Virus record (IMG/VR): IMGVR_UViG_3300048837_000126
Location: 1 to 43,258 of that record
DNA from: a virus
Length of the DNA stretch: 43,258 bases
Strand: one strand, 5' to 3'
Each line of letters starts with the position of its first letter. Positions within the stretch are counted from its first letter, which is position 1. The position numbers were made by a program, and so were the translations under genes. Shown in pieces: positions 32,646 through 39,619 of this stretch. Under the pieces are notes generated by a model. It was not told the DNA's origin. It searched no databases and saw only the letters and a list, made by a program, of their open reading frames with translations.

Positions 32646-33197
32646 ATGCCCGCATTCAAGCCCGCTCATGAGTTAGCAGACATCCCCGCTCGCGTGCTCG
32701 ACCTATTCACAGTCGAGAATGGCGAATTGCATTGGTCTCCGGTTTGTCCCGCGTCATGGCGCGGCATGGTGCGTGCGCCATGGGGCTCGCGAGCCGGCGG
32801 CAAGCCAGTGTATGGGCGCGGCCGTCTTATCAACGCCAAGCGGATGAACCTGCTAACTGTCGATGTCGCCTACGCGCTGGAGCACGGTGGCGAATGGCCA
32901 TGGCAAATCAACGCCGGGCTTATCCCCGCCGATGCGCGCGACCTGGACAACGCGAACCACTGGCGCGACCTGATCCGCGCGCGGTTCGCTTTGGACGGCG
33001 AAGCGCTGACCTGGCGCGTTGATCGCGGGTTCAATGCCGATAGGACCGTGCGCTATCCGGCCGGCTCGCGCGTCGGCGGCTTGGCCATGTCAGGCTTTCG
33101 CGAGCCAATCGTCGCGACTGGCGGCATGACGTTTCTCGCATCGGACGTGCGCGCCGTGCTGCAAACCGGCTGCTTCCCGTGGAATGAGTGGAATTGA
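32646..33197 (+). CDS. HNH-related DNA-binding protein with duplicated domain, probably non-catalytic
   Basis: A 183-aa protein. Residues about 15-80 (LDLFTVENGELHWSP up to ALEHGGEWPW) look like the DNA-recognition segment that precedes HNH motifs in phage endonucleases, which has L-x-Y-x-x-x-x-G-x-L-x-W and ends in G-x-W-P. DARDLDNANHWRDL (about 96-109) resembles the D-x-x-x-D-N-R-x-x-N-L part of an HNH but the leading D-H is missing. Residues 110-180 repeat the first pattern (FALDGEALTWRVDRG up to TGCFPW). So it is a duplication with the nuclease lost. First gene of the early unit; it could bind DNA as a regulator. Family assignment is by eye. Confidence 0.6.
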   Translation: MPAFKPAHELADIPARVLDLFTVENGELHWSPVCPASWRGMVRAPWGSRAGGKPVYGRGRLINAKRMNLLTVDVAYALEHGGEWPWQINAGLIPADARDLDNANHWRDLIRARFALDGEALTWRVDRGFNADRTVRYPAGSRVGGLAMSGFREPIVATGGMTFLASDVRAVLQTGCFPWNEWN

Positions 33198-33198
33198 A

Positions 33199-33209
33199 AA
33201 CTTTTGTTC
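33199..33209 (-). repeat. Inverted copy of the GAACAAAAGTT box
   Basis: The + strand reads AACTTTTGTTC, the exact reverse complement of the core at 31973. It lies ten bases before the TTGACA promoter of the next gene. Confidence 0.6.
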
Positions 33210-33218
33210 GCAACCCGC

Positions 33219-33247
33219 TTGACACGCGGTTCGCCTAGGCTTAGGTA
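33219..33247 (+). promoter_or_regulatory. Early promoter before the 102-aa gene
   Basis: TTGACA (33219-33224; CTTGACA), 17-bp spacer, TAGGTA (33242-33247), 35 bases before the ATG at 33282. Confidence 0.6.
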
Positions 33248-33263
33248 TAGGACATCAACCACG

Positions 33264-33275
33264 CAAACAGGAGTT
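33264..33275 (+). promoter_or_regulatory. Leader box with ribosome site, copy 2
   Basis: CAAACAGGAGTT before the ATG at 33282; see the copies at 32626 and 33643. Confidence 0.55.
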
Positions 33276-33281
33276 CACGAC

Positions 33282-33590
33282 ATGCCCGGCCACAGCTACC
33301 ACGTCGAATGGACTGACACTTTCGCGGGCGAAGCCAACTATTCATGGGTTCGCCGCGCTGACATCACCGTGCCTGAGCTTGTGCATTACGGTTACACGGG
33401 CTCGACCGATGGCTCTTATCGCGCCGCGTGCAAGCGGCAACAGCGCGAGATCATGCGCAAAGCCAAGGCGGCCATTGGCATCACGGGCCTTCGCGGCGTC
33501 ACTGAAGACACGGGCGAAGGCTTCACGTTCCGGCCGTATCGCATGTGCTGCATTCTGTTTGTCACATGGCAGGATCAGCCGGAAGCCTGA
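33282..33590 (+). CDS. Small early protein, 102 aa, conserved type
   Basis: Begins with YHVEWTDTFAGEANYSWVRR, a sequence type I recall from small proteins on alphaproteobacterial plasmids and phages, followed by a basic helix (RAACKRQQREIMRKAKAAIG) and a beta end (GFTFRPYRMCCILFVTW). Function unknown. It has its own TTGACA promoter and the leader box CAAACAGGAGTT. The ATG at 33282 is downstream of the promoter, so in-frame codons further upstream are excluded. The stop is followed by a trailer shared with two other early genes. Confidence 0.7.
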   Translation: MPGHSYHVEWTDTFAGEANYSWVRRADITVPELVHYGYTGSTDGSYRAACKRQQREIMRKAKAAIGITGLRGVTEDTGEGFTFRPYRMCCILFVTWQDQPEA

Positions 33591-33640
33591 CGTTTCGACC
33601 TTGCCGCCCTTTGGGGCGGTAATCCGAAGCGCCACGCTTC
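33588..33640 (+). repeat. Shared intergenic trailer, copy 1
   Basis: TGACGTTTCGACCTTGCCG, hairpin CCGCCC/GGGCGG (33604-33619), then AGCGCCACGCTTCAGC. Homologous modules lie at about 34108-34170 and 34648-34692. Confidence 0.55.
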
Positions 33641-33642
33641 AG

Positions 33643-33654
33643 CAAACAGGAGTT
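33643..33654 (+). promoter_or_regulatory. Leader box with ribosome site, copy 3
   Basis: CAAACAGGAGTT, then GGCACC and the ATG at 33661. Confidence 0.55.
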
Positions 33655-33660
33655 GGCACC

Positions 33661-34104
33661 ATGTCGAAAACCTTTGACGCGCACCTAGCCGCCATCCGGT
33701 CAGGCGAGATCACGAAAACAAATGTTATCGGGCTGCGGAAGGCCCTGACCGCGCTGAACAAGCGCGAAGCGGGCTGGAGTGTCAGCCGCACGCAAGTCAA
33801 GGTCACGGCGCGCGATCTCGACACCGCATGCGATGAACTCGACCGGGTCAAGCCGCGCGTGGTCGGCGAGCTTCACGACACAGGGCTAGCGCAGCTTCAG
33901 GCGAAGCGCTACCGCCGGCAGCTTGCGAGCGTTGCCGAGATCGTCGCGGGCATCGCATCATTCCACCTTGTCGGCTTTGAGCTAGTCGGAAGCCGGCAGC
34001 TATACGCCACGCCGCTTTACGAGGCCCGCGACGCGGAAGGCCGCGCGTTCCGGTTCATCAACATCCCGTGGCAGAACGGCGGCAACGGCCCTGAGATCGT
34101 CTAG
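33661..34104 (+). CDS. Hypothetical early protein, 147 aa
   Basis: No family recognised. N-terminal helical part (LAAIRSGEITKTNVIGLRKAL) and a central SRTQVKVTARDLDTACDELD, C-terminal YATPLYEARDAEGRAF then RFINIPWQNGG. The ATG at 33661 has AGGAG at 33648-33652 in the shared leader box; the frame is open further upstream but that part would overlap the previous gene. Soluble, slightly basic. The short repeated-helix N-terminus may bind nucleic acid; no direct support. Confidence 0.65.
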   Translation: MSKTFDAHLAAIRSGEITKTNVIGLRKALTALNKREAGWSVSRTQVKVTARDLDTACDELDRVKPRVVGELHDTGLAQLQAKRYRRQLASVAEIVAGIASFHLVGFELVGSRQLYATPLYEARDAEGRAFRFINIPWQNGGNGPEIV

Positions 34105-34107
34105 GCG

Positions 34108-34170
34108 TGACGTTCCCGCCTTGCCGGTCCAGATCGGGCCGGCAATGGGGAGCGCCTTGCTCCAGCACAT
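34108..34170 (+). repeat. Shared intergenic trailer, copy 2
   Basis: TGACGTTCCCGCC, then a 7-bp perfect stem TTGCCGG (34121-34127) with CCGGCAA (34139-34145), then GGGGAGCGCCTTGCTCCAGC. Aligns with the modules at 33588 and 34648. Confidence 0.55.
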
Positions 34171-34194
34171 CAACCGGAAAAGGGAAAGCGGCTC

Positions 34195-34356
34195 ATGTTG
34201 ATCGGACCCGCCAGATTTATCGAATGCGTCATCCTCGCGGCGCTCGTGGCTTGCATCACGCTTGTCGCGGCGCGGATCGACATGCGCGACCAGGCCATGA
34301 CGACCTGCCTGGAGCGCCACAGCTTCGACACCTGCCATTCTGCACTCAACCGTTAA
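34195..34356 (+). CDS. Small membrane protein with Cys-containing tail, 53 aa
   Basis: One N-terminal hydrophobic helix (ECVILAALVACITLVAA) followed by a polar tail with TCLERHSFDTCHSALNR. The pattern C-x-x-x-x-S-x-D-T-C-x-x-x-L-N-R is one I recall from short proteins of plasmids and phages in alphaproteobacteria. AGGGAAAG lies ahead of the ATG. Probably an inner-membrane peptide with the paired Cys in the periplasm; role unknown. Confidence 0.6.
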   Translation: MLIGPARFIECVILAALVACITLVAARIDMRDQAMTTCLERHSFDTCHSALNR

Positions 34357-34366
34357 GGAGCCCGAC

Positions 34367-34648
34367 ATGGACTTTCGCACTCACACCGGCGAGATTGTAA
34401 CGGGAGATCGGCTGCAAGCCGCGCTGTCAAAAGTCGCTGACGACTGGCGTAACTTGGCTCGCGCGATCCGCAAAGAGGACCGTTACGCTCCGCACGTTAC
34501 GGACGCCACAAAAGAGCAGGCGATGCTGGACATGCTCTCCCGCGCTGACGAAATCGAAGCCGGTGATGTCCGCAGTTTAACCATATGGCAGCGCGTCGAC
34601 ACGGAGCTAACCGGCGAGTGCGTAGCCTTGCTACCTGCACGACGCTGA
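34367..34648 (+). CDS. Hypothetical early protein, 93 aa
   Basis: A soluble helical protein (RLQAALSKVADDWRNLARAI, then TKEQAMLDMLSRADEIEAGD). AAGGAG precedes the ATG ten bases after the previous stop. No recognisable motif. It is the last gene of the small-cassette block before operator-promoter copy 3, and is followed by a third copy of the trailer. Confidence 0.6.
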   Translation: MDFRTHTGEIVTGDRLQAALSKVADDWRNLARAIRKEDRYAPHVTDATKEQAMLDMLSRADEIEAGDVRSLTIWQRVDTELTGECVALLPARR

Positions 34649-34688
34649 CACCCTGCCGCTCTCGGGCGGCAGTAGTGAGCGCCAGTGC
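34648..34688 (+). repeat. Shared intergenic trailer, copy 3
   Basis: TGACACCCTGCCGC with a 7-bp perfect stem CTGCCGC (34653-34659)/GCGGCAG (34666-34672), then TAGTGAGCGCCAGTGCTT, which runs into the CTTGACC of the next promoter. Confidence 0.5.
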
Positions 34689-34724
34689 TTGACCCGGCCC
34701 GATAAAACGCATAACAATCTATGC
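34689..34724 (+). promoter_or_regulatory. Early promoter with palindromic operator, copy 3
   Basis: TTGACC (34689-34694), 17-bp spacer, TAACAA (34712-34717); palindrome GCATA-ACAATC-TATGC at 34709-34724. Drives the 360-aa HTH protein and probably the RusA-helicase block. Confidence 0.7.
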
Positions 34725-34745
34725 GAGATCAACCGGAGACAATCC

Positions 34746-35828
34746 ATGTTCAGCTTCAAGGAAACCGCCGAGAAGGCCGCAGCCGAGTTCGGGCTGTCGA
34801 TGAAGGACGACCCGACCTTGTGGCCCGAGGGCTCGACCCCGACGCTCGCGGTCGTGACGAAGGCGTGCAACGACACCGCCATCGAATGCGCCCGGTCGGC
34901 CATGTCGCGCGGGCTCGGCAAGATCGCCGAGACGGTCGCGACCGAGTTCGATGTCGCAATCGCCGAGGACGGCCCGCTGGCCGACTTGGAGACCGTCCTG
35001 AACGAGCACCTATACGACGGGCCGGACATCGACCTGTCGGCCGTCCTGGCGGCTCCTGACTGGCAGGCCCGCGTCGAGGCGACCCGTGAAGCCTTCGGCG
35101 TCGCGGTCCAGAGCTACGACGTGCCGGCGCGCTCGGCCGAGGAAGTGGCCCTCTATGTCGAACTCGACCCGCGCCTGTCGAAGCTCGGGATCGTGTCCGG
35201 CAGCAAGCCCGACGTGCCGCAGTCGCTGCTCGTGAACCAGGGCGGCGACGAATGGGACGAGCCGGACGCCGAGGTGAAAGACGAGCCCGACGCGGTCGAT
35301 CCGTGGGCCGACGAACAGGCTGACAAACTGGACCGCATCGTCAACCCCGGCGGTGTCCTGCCCCCGGCTCGCGAGCGCGGCAAGCCGTCGCCGGGCAAGG
35401 CCCGCCGGACCAAGGCCGAGATCGCCGAGGACGAGGCGGCTGACCGCGCTGACCAGGCTGCGGCGTTCAAGGACGCCGTCGAAGGTCCGGCCGAGGCCGA
35501 GACTACCGCCTGGGATGACGAGCCCGCCAGCGAGGCCCCTGCGCCTGCCCTGGACGCCGGCTGGGATGATGCCGAGCCGGCCGCGACCGCTGCAAACCTG
35601 CCGGGGCTCGCGAGCGCGGCCGGGATCGCTGATGGCGAGATGGCGGCCCTGCTCGGCATGTCCAAGGGCTACTACTCGCAGGTCCGCAACGGCAAGCGCC
35701 CGTGGCCCGGCCTGAAGCCCGATCAGGTGCAGCGCCTGCGTGCTGAACTCGCGGGCCGCCGGGAAGCCATCGACGCCGTCGAGGCCGCCCTGTCCACCGC
35801 CGATGTCCTGAAGCCCGAAGGCGCGTAA
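34746..35828 (+). CDS. Acidic protein with C-terminal helix-turn-helix, 360 aa
   Basis: N-terminal 150 residues are helical and acidic with no known domain (FKETAEKAAAEFGLSMKDDP). Residues 170-290 are a low-complexity acidic/Ala linker with repeated W-D-D-E patches. The C-terminal 70 residues carry an XRE-like HTH: GEMAALLGMSKGYYSQVRNG, then KRPWPGLKPDQVQRL. It can therefore be a DNA-binding regulator or a replication-related organiser. It is the first gene under operator-promoter copy 3, hence a candidate autoregulator of the GCATA-N6-TATGC sites. ATG 34746 follows CGGAG; the earlier in-frame codons overlap the promoter. Its stop overlaps the RusA start (TAATG). Confidence 0.7.
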   Translation: MFSFKETAEKAAAEFGLSMKDDPTLWPEGSTPTLAVVTKACNDTAIECARSAMSRGLGKIAETVATEFDVAIAEDGPLADLETVLNEHLYDGPDIDLSAVLAAPDWQARVEATREAFGVAVQSYDVPARSAEEVALYVELDPRLSKLGIVSGSKPDVPQSLLVNQGGDEWDEPDAEVKDEPDAVDPWADEQADKLDRIVNPGGVLPPARERGKPSPGKARRTKAEIAEDEAADRADQAAAFKDAVEGPAEAETTAWDDEPASEAPAPALDAGWDDAEPAATAANLPGLASAAGIADGEMAALLGMSKGYYSQVRNGKRPWPGLKPDQVQRLRAELAGRREAIDAVEAALSTADVLKPEGA

Positions 35829-36259
35829 TGCGTGAGCGGGCGAGCCTCGTCTCGGTGAACCTGCCTCTCCCGCCGTCCGTGAACGATGCGTTCGCGGCTC
35901 GGCGGGGGAGCCACCTGACCATGAAGACAGCGAAGTACCGCTTTTGGGAGCGGGAAGTGCTGGAGGAACACGGATACGGCCAATACCTGCCGGTGCTCGA
36001 AGCCGGTAGCTATGGGCTGTGGCTCGACCTGAACCCCAAGATGCGCGGCGACATCGACAATCGGATCAAGCTCGTCTCTGACGTGCTGAAGGGTCCGACC
36101 AAGACGAGCCCCAACGCGCTCGGGATCGTGGTCGATGATGGGCACATGAAGGGGCTCCACGTCGAGTTTCTACCGGGCCTCGCGGAACAGAGGTGCAGTG
36201 TCACCGTCGTGAGTCTGGCGATCTGGCCGAGCTACGTTTGCATGAGGATGGAACCGTGA
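35828..36259 (+). CDS. rusA: RusA-type Holliday junction resolvase
   Basis: A 143-aa protein matching the RusA family: N-terminal VNLPLPPSVNDAF, then the catalytic acidic cluster RGDIDNRIKLVSDVLKG and a second pair GIVVDDGHMKGLHVEF. RusA cuts four-way junctions symmetrically as a dimer; it would resolve intermediates of phage recombination or branched replication before packaging. The C-terminus is slightly extended (SLAIWPSYVCMRMEP). ATG overlaps the preceding TAA. Part of the recombination set with DUF2800 nuclease and SNF2 helicase. Confidence 0.9.
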   Translation: MRERASLVSVNLPLPPSVNDAFAARRGSHLTMKTAKYRFWEREVLEEHGYGQYLPVLEAGSYGLWLDLNPKMRGDIDNRIKLVSDVLKGPTKTSPNALGIVVDDGHMKGLHVEFLPGLAEQRCSVTVVSLAIWPSYVCMRMEP

Positions 36260-36477
36260 TTACGAAGCAGGAAATCAAGAACCTGCTGGGGCGCGTGCAG
36301 ACCATGGCGCAGCGCCGGGGCTTGACCAGCGTGCACGCCTACCGCACCTGCACACGACACCTGGAGACGGCCCTGTGGTGCAGGCAGGAAGCCCGGCTGG
36401 CCGGTGTCCGGCACGCCCACACTCACTTCCAGTTCCTGAAGGCGGCTGCGGCCGAGAAAGCTGCCCGTCGTGGTTAA
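36256..36477 (+). CDS. Small basic helical protein, 73 aa
   Basis: Starts at GTG 36256 (GTGA overlap with RusA stop; GAGGATGGA upstream). Sequence MITKQEIKNLLGRVQTMAQR followed by a basic helical stretch (RTCTRHLETALWCRQEARLAG). No family recognised; charge and size suggest a nucleic-acid-binding accessory protein, or a regulator of the following helicase or resolvase. Longer starts overlap RusA heavily. Confidence 0.6.
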   Translation: MITKQEIKNLLGRVQTMAQRRGLTSVHAYRTCTRHLETALWCRQEARLAGVRHAHTHFQFLKAAAAEKAARRG

Positions 36478-36976
36478 GGTCAGGCGGATCAGGATCGAAG
36501 GCGACACGGCCTTCGTGCCTCTGACAATGGGCAAAGAAGCGGTAATAGACGCCGCTGATGTGCCTCTTGTGGCGGGGCGAAACTGGTGTGCCGAGAAGGC
36601 TACGGACACGTTTTACGCAGTTAGGACACAGAAGGTCGGCGGCAAAGACCGACACTTCAGGCTGCACCGCGTCCTAACGGGCGCTACGGGCAGAGATCAC
36701 GTTGACCACATCGATGGAGACGGCCTGAATTGCCGAAGGTCCAACATGCGCCTGGCTACGCACACCGAGAACATGCGGAACTCTCGACGCCGCAGAGATA
36801 ACTCCAGCGGCGTAAAGGGCGTTACCTTCGACAAGTGGACCGGCCGCTGGCAGGCCAAGATAAGCGTAGACGGCCGGACTGTTCATCTCGGGCGGTTTAG
36901 TAGCATCGAAGCCGCCGCAGAGGCGTATCGCAAAGGCTCAGAAAAGTACCATGGCGAATTTGGACGGTTCGGCTGA
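36470..36976 (+). CDS. HNH homing endonuclease with AP2 domain
   Basis: A 168-aa protein. HNH core: HRVLTGATGRDHVDHIDGDG (D-H about residues 79-80) followed by NCRRSNMRLATHTENMRNS, and C-terminal AP2-type DNA-binding domain SSGVKGVTFDKWTGRWQAKI, then GRTVHLGRFSSIEAAAEAYR. It starts with GTG inside the end of the previous gene. The base composition is visibly lower in GC than the neighbours, as expected for a mobile insertion. It probably spreads as a freestanding homing gene between RusA block and helicase. No intron is visible. Confidence 0.9.
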   Translation: MVKVRRIRIEGDTAFVPLTMGKEAVIDAADVPLVAGRNWCAEKATDTFYAVRTQKVGGKDRHFRLHRVLTGATGRDHVDHIDGDGLNCRRSNMRLATHTENMRNSRRRRDNSSGVKGVTFDKWTGRWQAKISVDGRTVHLGRFSSIEAAAEAYRKGSEKYHGEFGRFG

Positions 36977-36977
36977 C

Positions 36978-38348
36978 ATGCAACTTGAACAGTACCAACT
37001 AGAGGGAGCGGCTTTCCTGGCTGCCAGCTACAGGGCGTCTATTTTTGACGAGCCGGGTCTCGGAAAAACGGGACAAGCTATCCGCGCATGCGAACTGGTC
37101 AACGCCGAGCGCACCATCGTCATCTGTCCGGCCGGCGTCCGACAGGTCTGGCCCTACCAGTTCAAGCTGTGGGGCCGCAAGAACCCGCGCGTCGTGAAGG
37201 CCGACAGCATCTTCGATCTCGTGGCCTGGCAAAAGGGCCGGGTTGATGTCCTGGTGATGAGCTTCGAGCAGGCGACCCAGTGGTGGCGCGACATCGCGAG
37301 CGACTTCTTCGACTGCCTCATCATCGACGAGAGCCACTATCTGAAGAACCCCGACGCCAAGCGGACCAAGGCCATCGTCGGGGATCGCGGCGACGGGATC
37401 GGGGCCATCGCTGGCATGGCGAGCTATGTCTGGTGCCTGACCGGGACGCCGATCAAGAACGACCCCGCTGACCTGTGGGTTCCGCTCCGTCTCGCGGGTC
37501 AGACCAAGCTCGACTTCACCGCGTTCCAGAAGCGGTTCTTCAAGCAGCGCATCGGCACCTTCTCCGTGGCCAATTCCGTGCGCAAGGAAGCCCTGCCCGA
37601 GCTACAGGCCATGCTCCGCGACATGTCGCTGATGCGGACCTTCGCCGACGTTGGCAGCACGCTCCCGCCAATCCGACTAGACGTACTTCCGGTCGAGGGC
37701 GACAGCCGCGAGGTGGTCGAGTACCTGAAACAGTACCCCGGCCTGTCCGACCGCATTCTCCAGAGCATCGAAGCGGGAGGTGGCGCGCTGTCCTTCGACG
37801 ACAGCACGCACATCGCCACGCTGCGGGCTATGATCGCCGAGGCCAAGGCCCCCGGCTACGCCAGGCTCATCACCGAGGAATTGAAGTCGGGCACCATCGA
37901 CAAGCTCGTGGTCATGGGCCACCACCGCCGGGGCTTGCAGATCGTCACCGAGCACCTGAACAGCCACGGCATCCGCGCCGAGATGATCGTCGGCGGGACA
38001 TCCGAGCGCCAGCGCGAGGACACCGTGCGATCGTTCCAGGACGATCCGAAAGGCGTCCGCGTGATCTGCGGCAACATCACCGCCGCCGGCACGGGTCTCA
38101 CCATGACGGCCGCCTGCCGGCTCGACATGCTGGAGAGTTCGTGGACCCCGGCCGACAACGTCCAGGCCGTGCGCCGCATCCGCCGTAAGGGTCAGAACCG
38201 GCCGACCTTCGCCCGCTTCGTGATGCTGTCGAACAGCTTCGACGACGCGGTGGCGAACATCGTGACCCGCAAGGCCAACACCATCGTCTCGATCACCGAC
38301 AAGGACAACCTGCAAGAGGCCATGGCCCGAAAGGAGAACCACGCATGA
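36978..38348 (+). CDS. SNF2/DEAD-type helicase (annealing helicase-like)
   Basis: A 456-aa superfamily 2 ATPase. Walker A DEPGLGKT (about 24-31), Walker B DESH (117-120), GTPIKN (motif III), AAGTGLTMT (motif V) and RRIRRKGQ (motif VI) are present. The N-terminus QYQLEGAAFLAASYRASIFD is typical of small phage SNF2 proteins related to SMARCAL1-type annealing helicases; it would remodel forks or recombination intermediates. The ATG at 36978 lies one base after the HNH stop and is preferred to an ATG at 36951 inside it, because the HNH gene was probably inserted next to an existing start. The stop overlaps the next gene (ATGA). Confidence 0.9.
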   Translation: MQLEQYQLEGAAFLAASYRASIFDEPGLGKTGQAIRACELVNAERTIVICPAGVRQVWPYQFKLWGRKNPRVVKADSIFDLVAWQKGRVDVLVMSFEQATQWWRDIASDFFDCLIIDESHYLKNPDAKRTKAIVGDRGDGIGAIAGMASYVWCLTGTPIKNDPADLWVPLRLAGQTKLDFTAFQKRFFKQRIGTFSVANSVRKEALPELQAMLRDMSLMRTFADVGSTLPPIRLDVLPVEGDSREVVEYLKQYPGLSDRILQSIEAGGGALSFDDSTHIATLRAMIAEAKAPGYARLITEELKSGTIDKLVVMGHHRRGLQIVTEHLNSHGIRAEMIVGGTSERQREDTVRSFQDDPKGVRVICGNITAAGTGLTMTAACRLDMLESSWTPADNVQAVRRIRRKGQNRPTFARFVMLSNSFDDAVANIVTRKANTIVSITDKDNLQEAMARKENHA

Positions 38349-38806
38349 CCCCGATCCAGCCGTTCAACACTGCGCAGCTAGTGCTGCGGTACCGCATCGT
38401 GCCCAAGTTCCTGCCCCCGATAACGCAGGCGCTGCCGCCGACGACCTGGCTCCAGCGCCTCCTCTGGCGTCTCGCCGACCGGGCCGGGCTCCTGGTCCAC
38501 AACTACGTCCCGAAGACCGAGGTGGTTCAGACCAAGACCGTCGTGCTCGAAGGCACGGCGCAGGCGATTATCGCGAACGCAATCGTCGCCTTCATGAACG
38601 ACGACCAGCGGCTGAACCCACAGCGCGATCTCATCATCCTTTGGGGCGAGGAGAGCTTCGCGAATTTCGCCCGCGACGCCGTCGATCTGAAGTCCGACCT
38701 GGTCTTCGCCCGTGGCGGCGACGGCCACCGCGAGTATCGCGGGATCGTGGTGCGCGTCGTGAGCTACATCAACGGCCCCCTGGTCATCCGCCGTCGGGAT
38801 TTGTGA
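38345..38806 (+). CDS. Hypothetical early protein, 153 aa
   Basis: No family identified. N-terminal region is Pro-rich (VPKFLPPITQALPPTTW), the central TKTVVLEGTAQAIIANAIVA and the C-terminal EYRGIVVRVVSYINGPLVI look like an alpha/beta fold. It overlaps the helicase stop. It has no membrane segment. Co-expression with the helicase suggests a partner role in replication or recombination. Confidence 0.6.
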   Translation: MTPIQPFNTAQLVLRYRIVPKFLPPITQALPPTTWLQRLLWRLADRAGLLVHNYVPKTEVVQTKTVVLEGTAQAIIANAIVAFMNDDQRLNPQRDLIILWGEESFANFARDAVDLKSDLVFARGGDGHREYRGIVVRVVSYINGPLVIRRRDL

Positions 38807-38807
38807 C

Positions 38808-39077
38808 ATGCAGAAGGTCCAGAACTCGAAGCTGAAGGTCGAGCGCGACGAGGCCAAGCACGCTACCGTTCTGACCATCACGCTCGACGACCGCGATCTA
38901 AGCCGGCATCACCTGGTGCCGCCCGACACGGCCGCTCCCGTTGACGCGCTGGCGCAGTATGCGCTGCACTGCCTGCACGTCATGCACAGCCAGACCGTCG
39001 AGGAGAAGTACCGGCTCCTGCTGGCGGATCGGAACAACGGCTACCCCGAGGACTACAAGCCGGGGCGTTGGGGCTGA
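38808..39077 (+). CDS. Hypothetical early protein, 89 aa
   Basis: Starts one base after the preceding stop. Basic N-terminus (QKVQNSKLKVERDEAKHATV), a central YALHCLHVMHSQTVEEKYRL helix and a short Tyr/Pro-rich tail. No motif recognised. The last gene before operator-promoter copy 4. Confidence 0.6.
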   Translation: MQKVQNSKLKVERDEAKHATVLTITLDDRDLSRHHLVPPDTAAPVDALAQYALHCLHVMHSQTVEEKYRLLLADRNNGYPEDYKPGRWG

Positions 39078-39091
39078 TCGAACATTCCGGC

Positions 39092-39127
39092 TTGACGCGC
39101 CACGCCGGATTGCATAACTTCCTATGC
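39092..39127 (+). promoter_or_regulatory. Early promoter with palindromic operator, copy 4
   Basis: TTGACG (39092-39097), 17-bp spacer, TAACTT (39115-39120); palindrome GCATA-ACTTCC-TATGC at 39112-39127. Leads into the nuclease/SSB/polymerase block. Confidence 0.7.
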
Positions 39128-39162
39128 GCGAACAAACCTAGCTCGCAACCCAAGAGGACGAC

Positions 39163-39606
39163 ATGAAGATCACGCTGAACATTGAGACGAACGACCCGGC
39201 CGACCTGGAGCGCATCGCCGCTGCACTCGCGGGCAAGGAAGTCGCTGTCACCACGGGAAAGCCGGCGGCGACGACCACGAAGAAGACCGAGACTGCCCCT
39301 TCGGGGGGCGCTGCTCAGGCGAGCCAGTCTGCCCAGGCCGGCTCGGGCCAGGGCGCTTCGACTGCGGCGTCCGGTTCTGACGCGGGCGGCGCGGCCGTGC
39401 CGAGCGATGCCGATCTGATTGCCGCCGCGAACACCGCGACCGGCAAGGTCGGCAACGGCGGGCCGGACAAGGTCAAGACCTACATCGCCAACAACTTCAA
39501 GAAGGCCGATGGCTCGCCCGGCACGCTGAAGACGACGGCCGAGGGCGACCGCGCTCGCCTGCTTTCCGATCTCCAGAAGATCGGCCGTGGCGAAATCACG
39601 CTCTGA
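39163..39606 (+). CDS. Low-complexity protein with conserved C-terminal domain, 147 aa
   Basis: N-terminal 25 residues form a short alpha/beta start (KITLNIETNDPADLERIAAA). Residues 30-85 are Thr/Ala/Ser/Gly low complexity. The C-terminal 60 residues (SDADLIAAANTATGKVGNGG, then VKTYIANNFKKADGSPG) look folded and helical. I recall similar C-termini in phage early proteins near DUF2800 nucleases, with no known function. First gene under operator-promoter copy 4; GAGGACGAC precedes the ATG. Confidence 0.65.
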   Translation: MKITLNIETNDPADLERIAAALAGKEVAVTTGKPAATTTKKTETAPSGGAAQASQSAQAGSGQGASTAASGSDAGGAAVPSDADLIAAANTATGKVGNGGPDKVKTYIANNFKKADGSPGTLKTTAEGDRARLLSDLQKIGRGEITL

Positions 39607-39619
39607 TGCGTTAAGCTAG

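Noticed and set aside
33379-33660. Upstream extension of the 147-aa early gene
   Set aside because: It would overlap the previous gene; the ribosome site points to the ATG at 33661.
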